Shown here piece after piece: positions 1-11,514 of a stretch of DNA of 64,000 bases; positions within the stretch are counted from its first letter, which is position 1; each line of letters opens with the position of its first letter. Under the pieces are notes generated by a model, which searched no databases, had not been told where the DNA came from, and was given only the letters and a program-made list of their open reading frames with translations. This DNA is from Lamellibrachia satsuma (Eukaryota > Annelida > Polychaeta > Sabellida > Siboglinidae). The DNA is taken from the NCBI GenBank assembly GCA_033239005.1, contig BSQZ01000001.1, positions 5,812,001 to 5,876,000 on the forward strand. Reading direction: 5' to 3'. The translations under genes were made by a program, and so were the position numbers.

Positions 1-947
1 TATTGGTAATATCCCCGACAATACACTCTGTCCACGTCGTGCCTCTTTAAGTGTCTTGATCAACCTCCTGTACTTACCAACGTTGGCTGACGTTCCTTCC
101 TTCTTTGCATTGTTCGTTCCCACATGCACGAGAACAGCCCCTCCCGTGCCACCACTTGTCCTGCCTTCTCTGCTATATCCTCTATTTTTGCCCCTGGTAG
201 GCATACTGTTATGTCATCTCCTCTATTTACAATTTTATCCACTTTCCTAATGATGGAATCCCCCATATATACCCGGGCTTTCCTCGCTTTCCACTGTGAT
301 ACTACATCAGCAAAGCTCCTTTCCTGTTGCACACTACCAGTGTGCCCCCTTTCTCTCCTATCATCAACCTTTACTGTCTTACCACCTGGCAATCCCTCTC
401 CACTCACCCGCTTACCTCTCTTTTGTTGCATACTCTGCCTTCTGTCATCTTTCTTCTTCTGATCCACAGTCTTGTCCTTTTCTCTGCTCTTGTTATCCTC
501 GACCAACCTGTCACCTGACAATCCCTCTTCACTCACTCGTTTATCTTCCTTTTGTTGCACATTCTTCCTTTTTCCATCTTTCTTCTTCTTACCAGCTTTC
601 TCCCTCACATTGCCACTGCTCTCCTTGTTCTCACCACCCCTGTTCTCCTCGTTTTCACTACCTCTGCTTTCCTCGTTCTCACCACCACTGCTCTCATCAT
701 TCTCACCACCTCTGCTCTCTTCTGTCTCACCCTGCCCTGTCATCATCAAAATCATATGCCTTAGCACAATTACCTGCTCCTGCAGATATTTCAGTGTCAT
801 ACACCCCCTACACACGAAATGAAAATCATCCGCCTGCACCTCCACCAACGAATTTACACACCTGGACTTTGCAAAGTCTATCCCGCTGTCGCAGCTAGAA
901 CATATCAAATTACGTTTCGCCTTTACTTGGCGTTTGCACGGCGCCAT
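1..947 (-). pseudogene. LINE ORF1 with Cys-rich head and SGNH/GDSL hydrolase-like domain, frameshifted and cut by the window edge
   Basis: On the minus strand an ATG at 947 opens a 295-codon frame. Residues about 15-50 hold two C-x2-C pairs (a PHD-like zinc-binding head). About 130 residues of low-complexity E/N/G- and K/R/D-rich linker follow, then a domain starting VYMGDSIIRK, the catalytic-serine block of SGNH esterases found in ORF1 of CR1/L2-type LINEs. About 25 residues before the stop the protein stops resembling that family, so I infer a frameshift near position 130-140; the element then runs off the left edge. It is transposon-derived, not a host gene. The long + strand frames over the same bases are shadows of the repetitive linker. 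Confidence 0.6.
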
Positions 948-1589
948 GTTAGAAATTATATTTGTATTTGTTTATAATCTGTTTATAATCAATTTATACT
1001 AGGTAGTCTTCACAAAGACTGTTTTTGTGTTGTAATACACACTTTATAGTATTTTACTTAAGTTTTAATTAAATTTACAACTACTGCCTTGCAACTTACT
1101 TTCTATGCAACAGCTGACTATAACAAAACGTAATATCGCTCGCGCTAACGAAATTTCAGTGACCTTCTTTAAATTACACTGAATTACTACCTACGGCTAA
1201 CTTTTAGCAATAAAAGTTGCTAAAACAAAATATTCAGGTTTTCAATCTTTAATATGTACTAAATTATTTACAATAATATTATGTCTCGTATTATGTACCC
1301 AATCAACTGACAACAACAACCCTTAATTATCGCTCGCGCTACCGAGTCTTTGGAGATCTACGATATAAACTACCCTAAATTACTCCTATAGCTAAATTTT
1401 AGCAGCAACTATTGACTAAACAAGGACTCTTGTAAGTTTATGTTTAATATACACGCAATAATAATACTTATCCGATCAATATTCCACGCTTTAGAAAAAT
1501 ATCAAATCCACCAAATTCAATTCCATGTTCTCCTCAAGATTTCCCAAGATGTAGGTGAGTGATAATTAAGGGTTGTTGTCAGGAGAAAC
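948..1589. other. AT-rich non-coding stretch with a 19-bp inverted repeat pair
   Basis: No convincing coding sequence. The arms at 1313..1331 and 1561..1579 are perfect reverse complements (ACAACAACCCTTAATTATC), and the motif CGCTCGCGCTA recurs near 1137 and 1330. It may be the 5' region of the LINE on its left or a short foldback element. Confidence 0.4.
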
Positions 1590-2040
1590 ATAACTTACAA
1601 GGAGAAAAAGCTAATTATACCTCTGTATAAAACAATAGATAGGCTTCATTTAGAGTACTGTATAAAAACTTTGAGACCATATCGTAAGAAGGATATAGAT
1701 ACGCTTGAACGCACACAGAGGAGAGCAACTAAAATTATTCCAGAACTGAAAGACCTTAGTTATGAAGAACGCCTGAAAGAATGTGATTTAACAACCCTAG
1801 ACACAAGGCAGTTATGAGGAGATCTAATTGAAGTTTTTAAGATATCGAATGGGTTTGAAAATATTGATAGAAATATTTTTTTTCTTGCACAAGAAAGATA
1901 ATAGAACTTGGACATACTCATTCTCACAGAGGAAAATCAATGAATGGAACAAATTATCTACAGATTGTGTAACTGCTAGCAGCGTGAATATGTTTAAAAA
2001 CAAGATTGACACATATCTCAGGAGGGCGGATTGCACATAG
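1590..2040 (+). pseudogene. LINE reverse-transcriptase C-terminal fragment
   Basis: In the + frame, translation gives the post-catalytic region of a CR1/jockey-like LINE reverse transcriptase (blocks LEYCIK, IDTLERTQRRATK, LSYEERLKECDL, LDTRQL), with a stop in the middle and a frameshift near 1880-1900, after which the usual FSQRKINEWNKL end follows. It is a 5'-truncated dead copy lying just upstream of the first visible receptor exon of copy A. Confidence 0.65.
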
Positions 2041-2190
2041 ATAAAAAATTTGGATGGCAATCTTGTTAAATCTTGTTATATCTTTTTAAACTTGTTTAGC
2101 CAATGACCGTCTTGAATTTATAACAATACATAGCCATCTGTATTGTCAAGTTTTCTTAAATTAGATGAAGCACCTGTATCAATGTTTCAG

Positions 2191-2502
2191 TGAAGCCACA
2201 AGGTGTGACCATAACTGGCCTTGGTCAGTCAGTGAAAGAGAACACTGAGGTGGAGGTCACTTGTGATGTAAGTCGAGTGAAACCCAAGGCAGACATCTAC
2301 TGGAGAAAGGGACCTGATGGCTCACCACAGCCAGGAACTACTACGAGTGAGAACAACTTGGATGGAACCTTTAAGCTTCACTCCACGTACAAAGTGTCCT
2401 TCTCGCGCAGTGACCACAACACAAAGTTGTATTGTCTCGTCACTCGACCTGGAAACAAAGATGATGTCTGGGGCAACAGCAGCACTATTGCCAACGTGTC
2501 TT
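2191..2502 (+). CDS. Copy A exon: Ig domain
   Basis: The acceptor TTTCAG ends at 2190 and the donor GTAAGT begins at 2503; phase 1-1, 104 codons. Ig hallmarks are VEVTC, YWRKG and LYC. It is the close paralogue of the exon at 44834..45148. Confidence 0.85.
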
Positions 2503-5500
2503 GTAAGTAAATCTCGTAGAAGTCAGCAAAAATCCTGAAATATGGGTGCCCAATTTCCTAAATAAAGACACCAGGTGGCAGGACTTCTAGTTATAAAAAT
2601 TTCTTCAGGATGCAAGCATGCACGCAGACACGCATGCAGTCTCTCTCTTATAAGGTCATCCCTTATACAAAGGTGCAATGGCCTCACAAGAGGGGTGGCT
2701 CTCGTGAGGGGAAATTGTCATGGGAAGGGCCTCATAAGAGGGGTGGCTCTCGTGAGGGGAAATTGTCATGGGAAGGGCACATGGCAAATATTTACCAAAT
2801 AGTTTGAATAATTGCTTAAGATATGTAAAGTATTTCATAAATGCAATTTGTTTTAAATAACTAACAGTAACAGCTATGTCAGCAGCACAAATAGCAAAGT
2901 TTTTATCAAACCCCATATTTGACCACAATGAGTGTAATGGCATTTCAATAAAAGTTGGTAAAAATGCTAATTTATTATTTATCTCTGCACATATAGAACT
3001 TGATGAAGTGCCAGACAGAAATTTAGATTTTACTGTCTTGAAATCACATTCTGAACAAAAAGTTATGCTGCTTATCTGCGAGAGGCGCCACACGTATAGC
3101 GTTTAATTTATAATGGTTTCAGTTCTTAATAATGTTATTTTGCTAATAAATGTATCATTTGTGTTTACCAGGCTTGTTAACAAATGCAAATGCATTTAAT
3201 GCACATTTGAATGTTGAGCATTTGAAAGCGCATTCAAATGCCTCCATAAAAATTGTAATTGCATTTGAATGCATACCTTAAACATTTGCATTTGCATGCG
3301 ACCCACAAACATTTGATTTGTGAAATGTACAACCAAATGCACATTCAAATGCATGCGTAATTCTTTAATAATTATTATTGTTAGATTCGCTTTCACAAGT
3401 TCACAACATGCCATTGGAAACAGTGCTCTGTAGTGAGCAGTACCCTCAGCAGATGACAAAATCGTTCTCTGGCCTGTGAATCCACTTTCACAATGTGCTC
3501 TTTGAAAAAGTGCACTGTAGGTCAACTGGTCAATGCCTGACCTGTTCATACAACATGAAAAAACCAACTGGTCTATAAGTTGATGGTTTCAGACCATACC
3601 TGTTCATTAAAACAAATCAAACAATGCAGACAAATAACTCCCTTGTGTTGTGTTGGCACTGCTGGGGTGGGTTGGGATGCAGCTCATTGGGAGAGTAAAT
3701 ATTAGCAATGCCAGCCCTAAATATTTACAGACAGAGAGAGAGTGATTATTGGTAGCTGTAATTATCCACCAGATTATCTTCCCAGTGACCCCACCAGTGG
3801 ACAGTCTGTTGTCTTGTTCCCCTTCCATTCTGGCTTACCTGAATGATTAGTCTTTCATTCCCTGCAGTGGTTCCCAGTAAACTGTCAATTGTCTATTCTT
3901 CCCTCCCATTTCCACCACCTCTGCAAGCCTAGGGCTGTGTGACTCAGTGTATGACTCTACAGACATGTTCATTTAGTGGGACTGGTATGTAGTGGTACTT
4001 AGTGGTTACAATAATGTACTACTGTATTTATTAAATTAATGTGTTTGTATACATTATGTTGTTGTTTTCTCCAAATAAAACAAAAAGTTAATATAAAGCC
4101 AAAACATTCGAAACTAGTTCATTTGCATTTGAATGCAACCCCAAAAAATTCGCAATAGCATTTGAATGCACCCCCAAAACATTTGCATTTGCGTTTTAAT
4201 GCCTTTATGAAAAATGGCATTCGTATTTGCATTTGAATCAAATGAAACATTTGTATTCTAATGCATTGACATGCATTTGTTAACAAGCCTTGTGTTTACT
4301 GCTGGCATTATGGACGTAGTTTCTATCGATAATATAACTTTTGTGTAGATTTAATTGTTGTTCTAATAAGGATAGACTGGGACTAGTTGTAACAAAAACA
4401 GCCTACAGTTCTGATCGAAACTATTTTAATGCCAATGAAACCACACATATCTCCCGCAGATTAGCAAGTGAATAAATATAAATGCTTCATCCAATATACT
4501 AATGGTGTGTTTCAGACAAACCCTATGGTCAAGCAACAACAGACCCAACAAGTGTGACTGTGGCAGTAGGAGGACAAGTGTCATTAACCTGCCTCGCCCC
4601 GACAGAGCCTGGCAACCCAGCAGCCTCCTGGTTCACCTGGCGCAAACAGAACAGTGACTTCAGCAGGAACACAACAGGAGTGCTGAGTGTGACACCTTCA
4701 AGAGTGGACGAATTTGGCAAGTTCAGCTGTGTGGCAGGCAACTGGATAGGACAGAGTGACTCCTCAGACTGGGCCACAGTGACAGTGCAAGGTAAGTGTC
4801 TGTGTAACAGTGCTAGGTGAGTGATTGTGTGACAGTGTAAGGTGAGTGACTGTAAACAGTGCAAGGTGGGTAATTGTGTGACGGTGCAAGGTGAGTAGCT
4901 GTGTGACAGTGGAAGGTGAGTGACTATGACAGTGTAAAGTGAGTGATTATGTGAGAGTGCAAGATAAGTGGCTGATGAAATAAAACAAATTATTTGTTTA
5001 TGAAAACCTAGCAGTGTAAACAAGTATTACACACCTGAACATTTATTCAACTGTGTTTTTTGAGAAAGAAATACGGTCCTGTTGTTCAGCATTATAAAAA
5101 TCATTGTAAATTGTTATGCCAACATAATCAAAGAATTGCAAACACTGTTAAAAATTTTCCTTTTCAACATGTTTTCTTACCTTAATGCATTTTTCATAAA
5201 TCCTGCCGTAGTAATGCTAGAGAAAATGAAGCATTTACTCCCCGTTTAGGCATGTTGATAATGCTACCATTGTTTTTTGTAGAATCGCCAGAAACACCCA
5301 CACATTTCATTGTACTCAACAACTCCACTTCAGTCGCCCTCACCCTCCAGTGGCAACCCGGACTTGGCAGTCACCCTCCACAGGTATTCACCATACAGTA
5401 CATGGCTGATACCAATCTGAACTTGTTTCATGGAAGGACAATCACAGCTGATGATAGCACACAGCAGCAAGTGACCATTGCTGGTCTGGAGCCAGATACG

Positions 5501-6808
5501 TTGTACAAGTTCATATTGTATGCACGTAGCAACAACACAGATGTCATCAGAAGTGGTGTTACTACAGTGTCAGCCCAGACAACAGGTGAGACATGAAGAG
5601 TGTCTCCTACTTGTAACACACTGAACATTACGGCAGTTTTAAAGCTCAGTGGTAGACCAAAGATATACGCATTGTGTTTTGTTACCAGTCTCATCAATAT
5701 GATTATTGATAATATACAACAACAATGGCCTATCAAAGATGTTGATGCTATGTCGAAAATTTGTATTACTGCATTGTGTCTTTTGTATTATGCGTAGGTA
5801 TGTTAATTTGAGCTTGACAAACCCATGGTTTCAGTGTGTGGCTTCTAATGATTGGATTCTACGAAAATAATTATTATTAAATGAATTTAATTAACTGGAT
5901 TAAGGCCCAGGGTAGATGTATTATTTGTGTTAAACAAGAAACAAAATGTATTGTCTAAGTTGACATCTATGTAGTCAAGGTAATACTTTTCTTTCTGTAA
6001 ATTTCACACCTGTGGACACTTTATAAGTTGATTTCATCTGTTTTGACAGCGTCACCAAAAGTTACCTTAGAAACTGTTGACGTTCAGGCAGATCACATAA
6101 CTGTCACATGGTCGAATACTAGACTGAGCTCCCGACGTAAGCGATCCACGTCTACAGTCGTGTCAGTTGTCATTCACTACCAGCGAGATGGTGGCGAAGA
6201 GGGTCGTTACCCACCAGAGGGCAGCGTGGATGTCAAACAACAGTCGGCAGTCATCTATGGAAAGTTTGATAGTGATGCAACTTACAAGATTTGGTTAAAA
6301 GTGTACGAGGGTCAGCTGACGTTTCCTTCCAAAATACTACAGCCACTGGAAGTTACAGCTACAACGGAGAACAAAGGTACAACGCCCACATGTCAAATTA
6401 TTTAATTTATGTGATAACAATATTTACTATTGGTGCCATCCATAATGTCTGGGGGAATAGTAATATTTCGTTGTCATTTTGGCCATTTCTGCGTCGGAGA
6501 ATTATAAGTAATCAAAGTAATTTCATTTTATGTTTTGTACATTTATTTCATGTACTTGTATTATGCATGTTTGTGTATTACAGATGTTGTAGAATGCAGC
6601 TCCAGTACATGGAGATTGATTGCAGCCGTTGTTGGTAGTCTGCTCCTTGTCTTCGTGTTAGGACTGCTGGTGTTTGGCTTCATTTGGAGAAGAAGACAAC
6701 GATCAAACTGTAAAGGTACAATATTGTCAAGCATGATCAATTGATACGATTAGTTCTTTGAAGTCACACACACTATGTATTATCATATGTACTAAATAGG
6801 CATAAAAG

Positions 6809-6839
<31 letters not shown>

Positions 6840-8606
6840 TACATCTCACACCGAAATTTTTTGGGTAGATTGCAGTTCACTATTCCTTATTTTGTTTTAG
6901 CAAACACAAGAAACAGTTGGAGCAATGTAAACCTTCATCGAAGGCTGATACTACTTGGGCATTGGTTATGTTTGGCTAAATGTTCACATGTGAAATAAAT
7001 GTGTCTGTCTGCAGTAAGCAAGCATTACTCAACTGTAACTGTTGTTGCTGTTTCAGAGGGTGCTGTTCATGCCAGGTATGTTACCTTTTAAATGTCAGTT
7101 CAGCACCCACAAAGACTCAATTTAACCATGACAGTGCACTATGTGTTAAGTACAGAAACAACTGTCAGCTGTGGTTAGTAAAACATGTATTTAATGCATG
7201 TCATGTACACATGCATGTGTTGTGTCATGTGCTAATGCTACTCTTATAGTATTATTTTATGAGCACAGTTTTCCATTCATACTTAGGGTTTTAAATGTGA
7301 CAGAATAATGATTTACAAGTGGATATTGGTGAATATCATCTACATAGTGTATTGCATACTTGTCACATAGGAGAACTATTGCTACAAAATGTCACCTACG
7401 AGAACTATATTGCTACAAAATTCGACATGTTTATATTACAGAAAACTGTTTAACTCTACTGTTATGTGTTATTTCGCAGAGATGCTACAAAACGACAAAC
7501 TCCTACTGAGCTGTTCGAAGTCAGCAGGTCATCATCTGCAGATGCCATTGACAACACTAAGCAATATCAAACTCTTGGAGATCGTGCAACTTCAAACCTC
7601 CAAGGTAGATAAAAAATGATTTACATATATACATGTTTGTAATTTAAATAAACATTCCAAACATATGAATGTGTTAACAGAAATACAAAGTTTATTTGCA
7701 TGTAAGCATGTGTAATTAAAGTTACACATGTTGTTTGCATTTCGTGGTAAACTTATTTGGGAAGGAGGGCTAATGGAATGCACTGGGAGAAGAGACGATT
7801 CCTCCCGCATTTGTATTTGTCTGTTAATTGTTAATCCATCAGGCCTCCAGTTTGGCGGTGTGTACACTATTCATATGTATCAATACACATTTTTGGTCTT
7901 GCACAATAAAACATATAAAACATATTGTTTATTTATGCATGTTTAGACAACCGTTCTATTGCTACAACTGTTTATTCACCTTCTGGAAGGAACCTACACC
8001 ACACTTAATAAACCAGAAGCAACACAACAACCCGTGCCAGGAAGAGCATGCGAAAACGTCAACACCATTACTCAGCAAAAGCTCAACTACGTGAACGTAT
8101 GTATTCAACAGAGCACCTCTATTTTCAGTTGTTTCCACGTACTTCTTAAAAATAAGTACCAACATTATGAATGCTCACTTGTTCTAACATTGAGACATGG
8201 AGTCACCACTGGAACATGAACATGATGGCTCAACATTAAATTGGTTAATATCACCCAATGATACAAGTAATTTTGATTGTAAAGGGAAACTAATATATTA
8301 TGAAATGATCCTGTTTTGGTGTCTTCAAGTGAGTATAGGTTTGATTGATTGTGCATTTTAAGATGGAAAATTTTATATTAATTGGAATTAAAAGATTATT
8401 AGCATAAGGGTCTTATCTTATTAACATTACATATTGTTTTATTATAACATTGTTTGAAGGACCGGTGTTGCTTGTCTGAGTGTGTGCATACTTGCTTGCA
8501 GATGCAACTTTTGATATTGTTTTAATCTTCCAAATGAAATATCTGTATTTTCTTGCAGACGCCGGTGATGTGTGGTGATAATGCAGATTATATTGAAGTG
8601 ATTTAA
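2191..8606 (+). CDS. Receptor copy A: Ig-Ig-FN3-FN3-TM protein with tyrosine-motif tail (5' end not found)
   Basis: Gene model join(2191..2502, 4516..4791, 5283..5585, 6050..6376, 6584..6715, 7057..7075, 7480..7604, 7990..8096, 8559..8606). All introns are GT-AG, and the phases agree throughout, giving 549 codons including the TAA stop. Order: Ig (C, W, YxC), Ig (C, W, FxC), FN3, FN3 with RRKR, one transmembrane helix followed by RRRQR, then a short cytoplasmic tail with YQTL, YTTL, YVNT and YIEV. Against copy B it lacks two I-set exons, and a V-like first Ig exon is not visible upstream, where a LINE fragment lies instead. No signal peptide exon was seen. The likely role is an adhesion or immune-type cell-surface receptor signalling through SH2-domain proteins; that is inferred from architecture. 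Family names such as nephrin-, hemicentin- or roundabout-like could be assigned automatically, but the tail matches none I know. Confidence 0.72.
2681..2776 (+). repeat. Two perfect-looking tandem copies of a 48-bp unit
   Basis: Units 2681..2728 and 2729..2776 differ by about one base. As 48 is a multiple of 3, they create repetitive open frames on both strands that I treat as artefacts. They lie in the first visible intron of copy A. Confidence 0.9.
2777..3168 (+). other. Intron of copy A, short unrecognised open frame
   Basis: A 76-codon frame (2876..3106) is open but matches nothing I recognise, and there is no sign of splice signals. It might be a fragment of an old element. No remnant of the two extra I-set exons found in copy B is visible here. 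Confidence 0.3.
3169..4291 (+). mobile_element. Non-autonomous hAT-like DNA transposon
   Basis: The 1123-bp element starts CAGGCTTGTTAACAAATGC and ends with its near-perfect inverted copy (one mismatch at the first bases). It is flanked by an 8-bp direct duplication GTGTTTAC (3161..3168 and 4292..4299), the size made by hAT transposases. Both subterminal zones are packed with variants of CATTTGAATGCA in both orientations, a typical place for transposase-binding repeats. There is no transposase frame inside. It sits in the intron between the two Ig exons of copy A. Confidence 0.85.
4516..4791 (+). CDS. Copy A exon: Ig domain
   Basis: The acceptor TTTCAG ends at 4515 and the donor GTAAGT begins at 4792; 92 codons, phase 1-1. 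Motifs VSLTC, WFTWRK and KFSC. Same length as its paralogue at 47453..47728. Confidence 0.87.
4780..4975 (+). repeat. Minisatellite made of the exon's own splice donor
   Basis: Seven to eight degenerate units of about 24-26 bp, each like CAGTGCAAGGTGAGTGACTG, begin inside the exon end and continue into the intron. Each unit repeats the exon/intron junction. Copy B has the same array at the same place (47717..47950). Confidence 0.8.
5283..5585 (+). CDS. Copy A exon: FN3 domain 1
   Basis: The acceptor TTTTGTAG ends at 5282 and the donor GTGAGA begins at 5586; 101 codons, phase 1-1. The FN3 pattern includes LTLQWQPG, FTIQYM and LYKFILYARS. Copy B has one extra codon. Confidence 0.85.
6050..6376 (+). 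CDS. Copy A exon: FN3 domain 2 with RRKR site
   Basis: The acceptor TTGACAG ends at 6049 and the donor GTACAA begins at 6377; 109 codons, phase 1-1. FN3-like (ITVTWS, ATYKIWLKVYEG). An SSRRKRST stretch between the first strands fits the furin rule R-x-K/R-R. Same length and same site in copy B. Confidence 0.82.
6584..6715 (+). CDS. Copy A exon: transmembrane segment
   Basis: The acceptor TATTACAG ends at 6583 and the donor GTACAA begins at 6716; 44 codons. About 23 hydrophobic residues (LIAAVVGSLLLVFVLG onward) end in WRRRQR, a positive-inside stop-transfer signal. Confidence 0.85.
6809..6834. repeat. (TA)n microsatellite
   Basis: Pure TA dinucleotide tract of about 26 bp in an intron of copy A. 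Confidence 0.95.
7057..7075 (+). CDS. Copy A 19-nt microexon in the tail
   Basis: Bounded by TTTCAG and GTATGT. It reads E-G-A-V-H-A-R with its neighbours and changes the phase from 1 to 2. The same 19-nt exon is kept in copies C and B, which supports it. Confidence 0.78.
7480..7604 (+). CDS. Copy A exon: tail with YQTL motif
   Basis: The acceptor TTCGCAG ends at 7479 and the donor GTAGAT begins at 7605. It holds TKQYQTL. Relative to copies B and C, three residues (EDT) are missing before SNL, which shortens the distance to the next tyrosine. Confidence 0.8.
7990..8096 (+). CDS. Copy A exon: tail with YTTL and YVN, lost YENV
   Basis: The acceptor TTCTGGAAG ends at 7989 and the donor GTATGT begins at 8097; 107 nt as in copies B and C. 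The tyrosine of the YENV motif found in B and C is a cysteine here (RACENV); YTTL and NYVN remain. Confidence 0.8.
8559..8606 (+). CDS. Copy A last exon: C-terminal YIEV and stop
   Basis: The acceptor TCTTGCAG ends at 8558; 15 codons plus TAA. It ends DNADYIEVI, against DNTEYAEVT in copy B. Confidence 0.8.
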   Translation, partial: TPVMCGDNADYIEVI

Positions 8607-9992
8607 CAAGATGTCGACATATGACAGAAAGCCGACGTATCAACATATTCCCATCATAATGATCAATGCCAGATGTTAGTAACTGTGGTTGTATTTATTA
8701 CCAGGTAAAACAGTTCAATCTTACAAGTAAGACGTTTGTTGTGTGCCAGTTCACCGATTGGTTGCAATTTCACATGTCACAGACAATTGACAAGGTAGAC
8801 ATCTCCTTGTTGCACTCAAACTGACATATCCAACCACCTCCCAGTATTCACCATTTATGACATTTGTAACCTCCCACTTAAACCAGGATATAAAACATTG
8901 TACAGACGAATTAAAAGTGGAAAAAACAAAATAAAATTAAAGTTAATAAACTGGGATGATGTCTAACGAATGTAACCCAGATGCCTCGTACAACGCATTC
9001 ATAAACATACTTAATACATTACTTTATGAATGTCTCCCTATTAAAAAAATTAAAGTTAGAGACAATGCCAGTTCACAATGGTTGACCAAGGGAATATTAA
9101 CCTCAATATTTTATATAATAAAATATTTTATATAAACAATTTAAAAAGAGCCAAACAGTTGAAAATGAAACAACCTACAAAACATATAAAAAATAAACTG
9201 ATACATATAATCAGGCTTTCAAAGAAAAATCATAAAAACAAATTTGATCTCTGAAAAGGTAATCCAAAGAAGTCATGGCAGCTAATTAAAGAAGTCTTGA
9301 AATGTAAATCAAAACTAACAAATCCGAGCACAAGCTTCACTTTGTTGGACGGCTCAGAAACTTCAAACCCAAAAGAAAAAGACATAGCAAACGAATTCAA
9401 TGATTATTTTATACATGTGGCGACAAATCTTGTTAAAGACATACCCACAACAGTTAATGACCCAACTGAATTTGTTCAAACAAATCCTAATAATTTTTTC
9501 TGCCAACCCACAAGCCCTGAGGAAATTGGTTCACTGTTACGCAACAGTAACTTTAACTCGTCTAGTGGTCTTGACAATATTGATCTACATATTATGCAAG
9601 AAATAAGTCCCCAAATAGCTTCCATACTGTCGCATATATTCAATAATTAATTTTCTACTGGAGTGGTGCCACATCAACTAAAAATAGCAAAAGTAATTCC
9701 AATACATAAAAATAATGACCCGAATAACTTCTGCAACTATAGACCAATCTCAATTTTGTCATGTTTCTCAACAATTTTGGAGCGTCTTATGTATAATCAA
9801 CTTGAATGCTTTCTCAACCAGGCTGACATAGTATCAGGAAACCAATACGGTTTCAGTAAAAAATATTGCACTTACATGGCTCTAATAAATCTTACAGATA
9901 AAAAATATCAAGTGGAACCGATAGCAACACCTTCAATATAGGTATACTTATTGATCTATCTAAGGTCTTCGACACTATAGACCACAATATAC

Positions 9993-11514
9993 CAGGCATG
10001 GGTTAATTTCAATTGTTAATTTAATTAACTCAATTAAGTTAATTTAGTTTAATTAATTAACTTTACCAGAAAGGCTAGATTAATTAAATTAAATTAATTA
10101 ACTTCACCAAAAGGGGTTAATTTAATTTAATTGACAAATTCCCAATTAACCCTTAATTAAGTGCTCATTTAACAATTGGTATTACTGGATAGTTCACACC
10201 CATGTTACCAGGCATTTCCAAAAGGCCTGCAGTCACTATTCCAGTCATTAGCCTGACAGAGATCAGGTTCAGGCATATGTGAATAGGAGGGAGAACATCA
10301 CAGAGCACTAATACTGTTTGTACCAACTGGAGTGGGCTGGTCATTCAGGCACCTGTGAATTGGAGGGAAGGCCTAGACAATAGAATGTCCTCTGGTAGTT
10401 AACAAATGATGGCATCTGCAAATCTCTGTCTAAAGTCTCAAGTCTCAAGTAGTTATACTCCAAACAGCCCAATCTTGAGCTAACGCAGGAGTTTGGACCA
10501 ACAGCTTTTAACGTCTCTTCCGAAAGACACAGGCAAAGTGGGGTGAACGAAATTGCCCAAGCTTCGAAACGGCGGAGGTGGACTCGAACCACCGTCCTCT
10601 CGGTCGACAGGCAGGTGCTCTAACCATTAGACCACCGCTCCCTGTAAATAAACATGTTTAGCTGGCAACTTGCAGAAAAGTGGACCTATGTATCTATATT
10701 TTCTGTACATCTGCAAGTGTACATATCACATGCAGAGAAAAGTAAAATAGTTTCAGTTTGGGATATTTTTACAGCGCCAACTGGAATGAAAAGTATGCCA
10801 GTTCTAATGATACATGAAATATTGTGTATAAATATTTAAATGCTAGTGTATAGAGGGGAACCTAATGATTTAGCATTAAAATACTGCATAAATAACAATG
10901 TGGTGCATAGGAATTAAGTATGTAGTTACCCAGTTTTGTTAAATTGGTGGTTGAATATAGGATGAAACTCCACACCCTGCAAATCTTCAGCCACAACTTT
11001 ACGTTCCTTTCAGAAAAAAATATAAATTTTTACAAGCATCTACAACTTTTAAAATGTGATCAAATACCCCATGAACAAAAATCTTGGTATATAAATATTG
11101 TATAAGCAAAAACATTTCAACAATAGTCAACAATAATGTTAAGATTTGTTTGATGATAATAATAATGTTTCTCAGATGTAATAAGTAAAGTAATTCCGTC
11201 AATATATATGAACACTGTACTATTGTGACAGTAACGTCTACGAACATACTTTTGATTTAAGAACTGTTATAAAATGTGTAAATATTATTATTTCAATGAT
11301 CAAGTGCTTAAACTTACAAAAATCAGTGACATATAAATGTAATCTGCATTTCTACCAAAACAATTTAATTGTTAATTGAATTAAAGTTAATTGTTAATTA
11401 AATTTAATTGAAGAATTTGGGAGGTTAATTTAATTTAATTTAATTTAATTGGAACATTTCTGAGTTAATTGTAATTTAATTAATTAACTTTTCAAATTAA
11501 TTGCCCCATGCCTG
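9993..11514 (+). mobile_element. Second non-autonomous hAT-like transposon, nested in a LINE
   Basis: The 1522-bp insert starts CAGGCATGGGTTAATT and ends with the inverted CAGGCATGGGGCAATT. It is flanked by the 8-bp duplication CAATATAC (9985..9992 and 11515..11522). Removing it plus one duplicate restores the LINE RT frame, so the boundaries are exact. Both ends carry about 150 bp of iterated TTAATTTAATTAA. There is no transposase inside. Confidence 0.85.
10330..10642 (-). mobile_element. tRNA-derived SINE, minus strand
   Basis: Read on the minus strand it begins GGAGCGGTGGTCTAATGGTT (A-box region). GGTTCGAGTCC (B box) follows at about 10580, then a non-tRNA body with TGTCTTTCGGAAGAGACGTT. 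The 5' and 3' arms of the would-be acceptor stem do not pair, so it is a SINE head rather than a working tRNA gene. The far end is approximate. Confidence 0.65.

Noticed and set aside
56..898. Several long + strand frames at the left edge
   Set aside because: They are shadows of the E/K/N-rich linker of the minus-strand LINE ORF1, giving S/C/L/H-rich nonsense with no domain.
4529..5023. 164-codon minus-strand frame (LTLHCH repeats); also 47571..47939
   Set aside because: Pure translation of the splice-donor minisatellite in antisense. Period and composition explain it fully.
7480..8096. Classical ITAM in the tail
   Set aside because: Spacing is 14 residues in B and C, and only copy A falls within the loose range. 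Kept only as a weak observation.
10561..10645. Functional tRNA gene on the minus strand
   Set aside because: A and B boxes are present, but the acceptor-stem arms do not pair and a SINE body follows.
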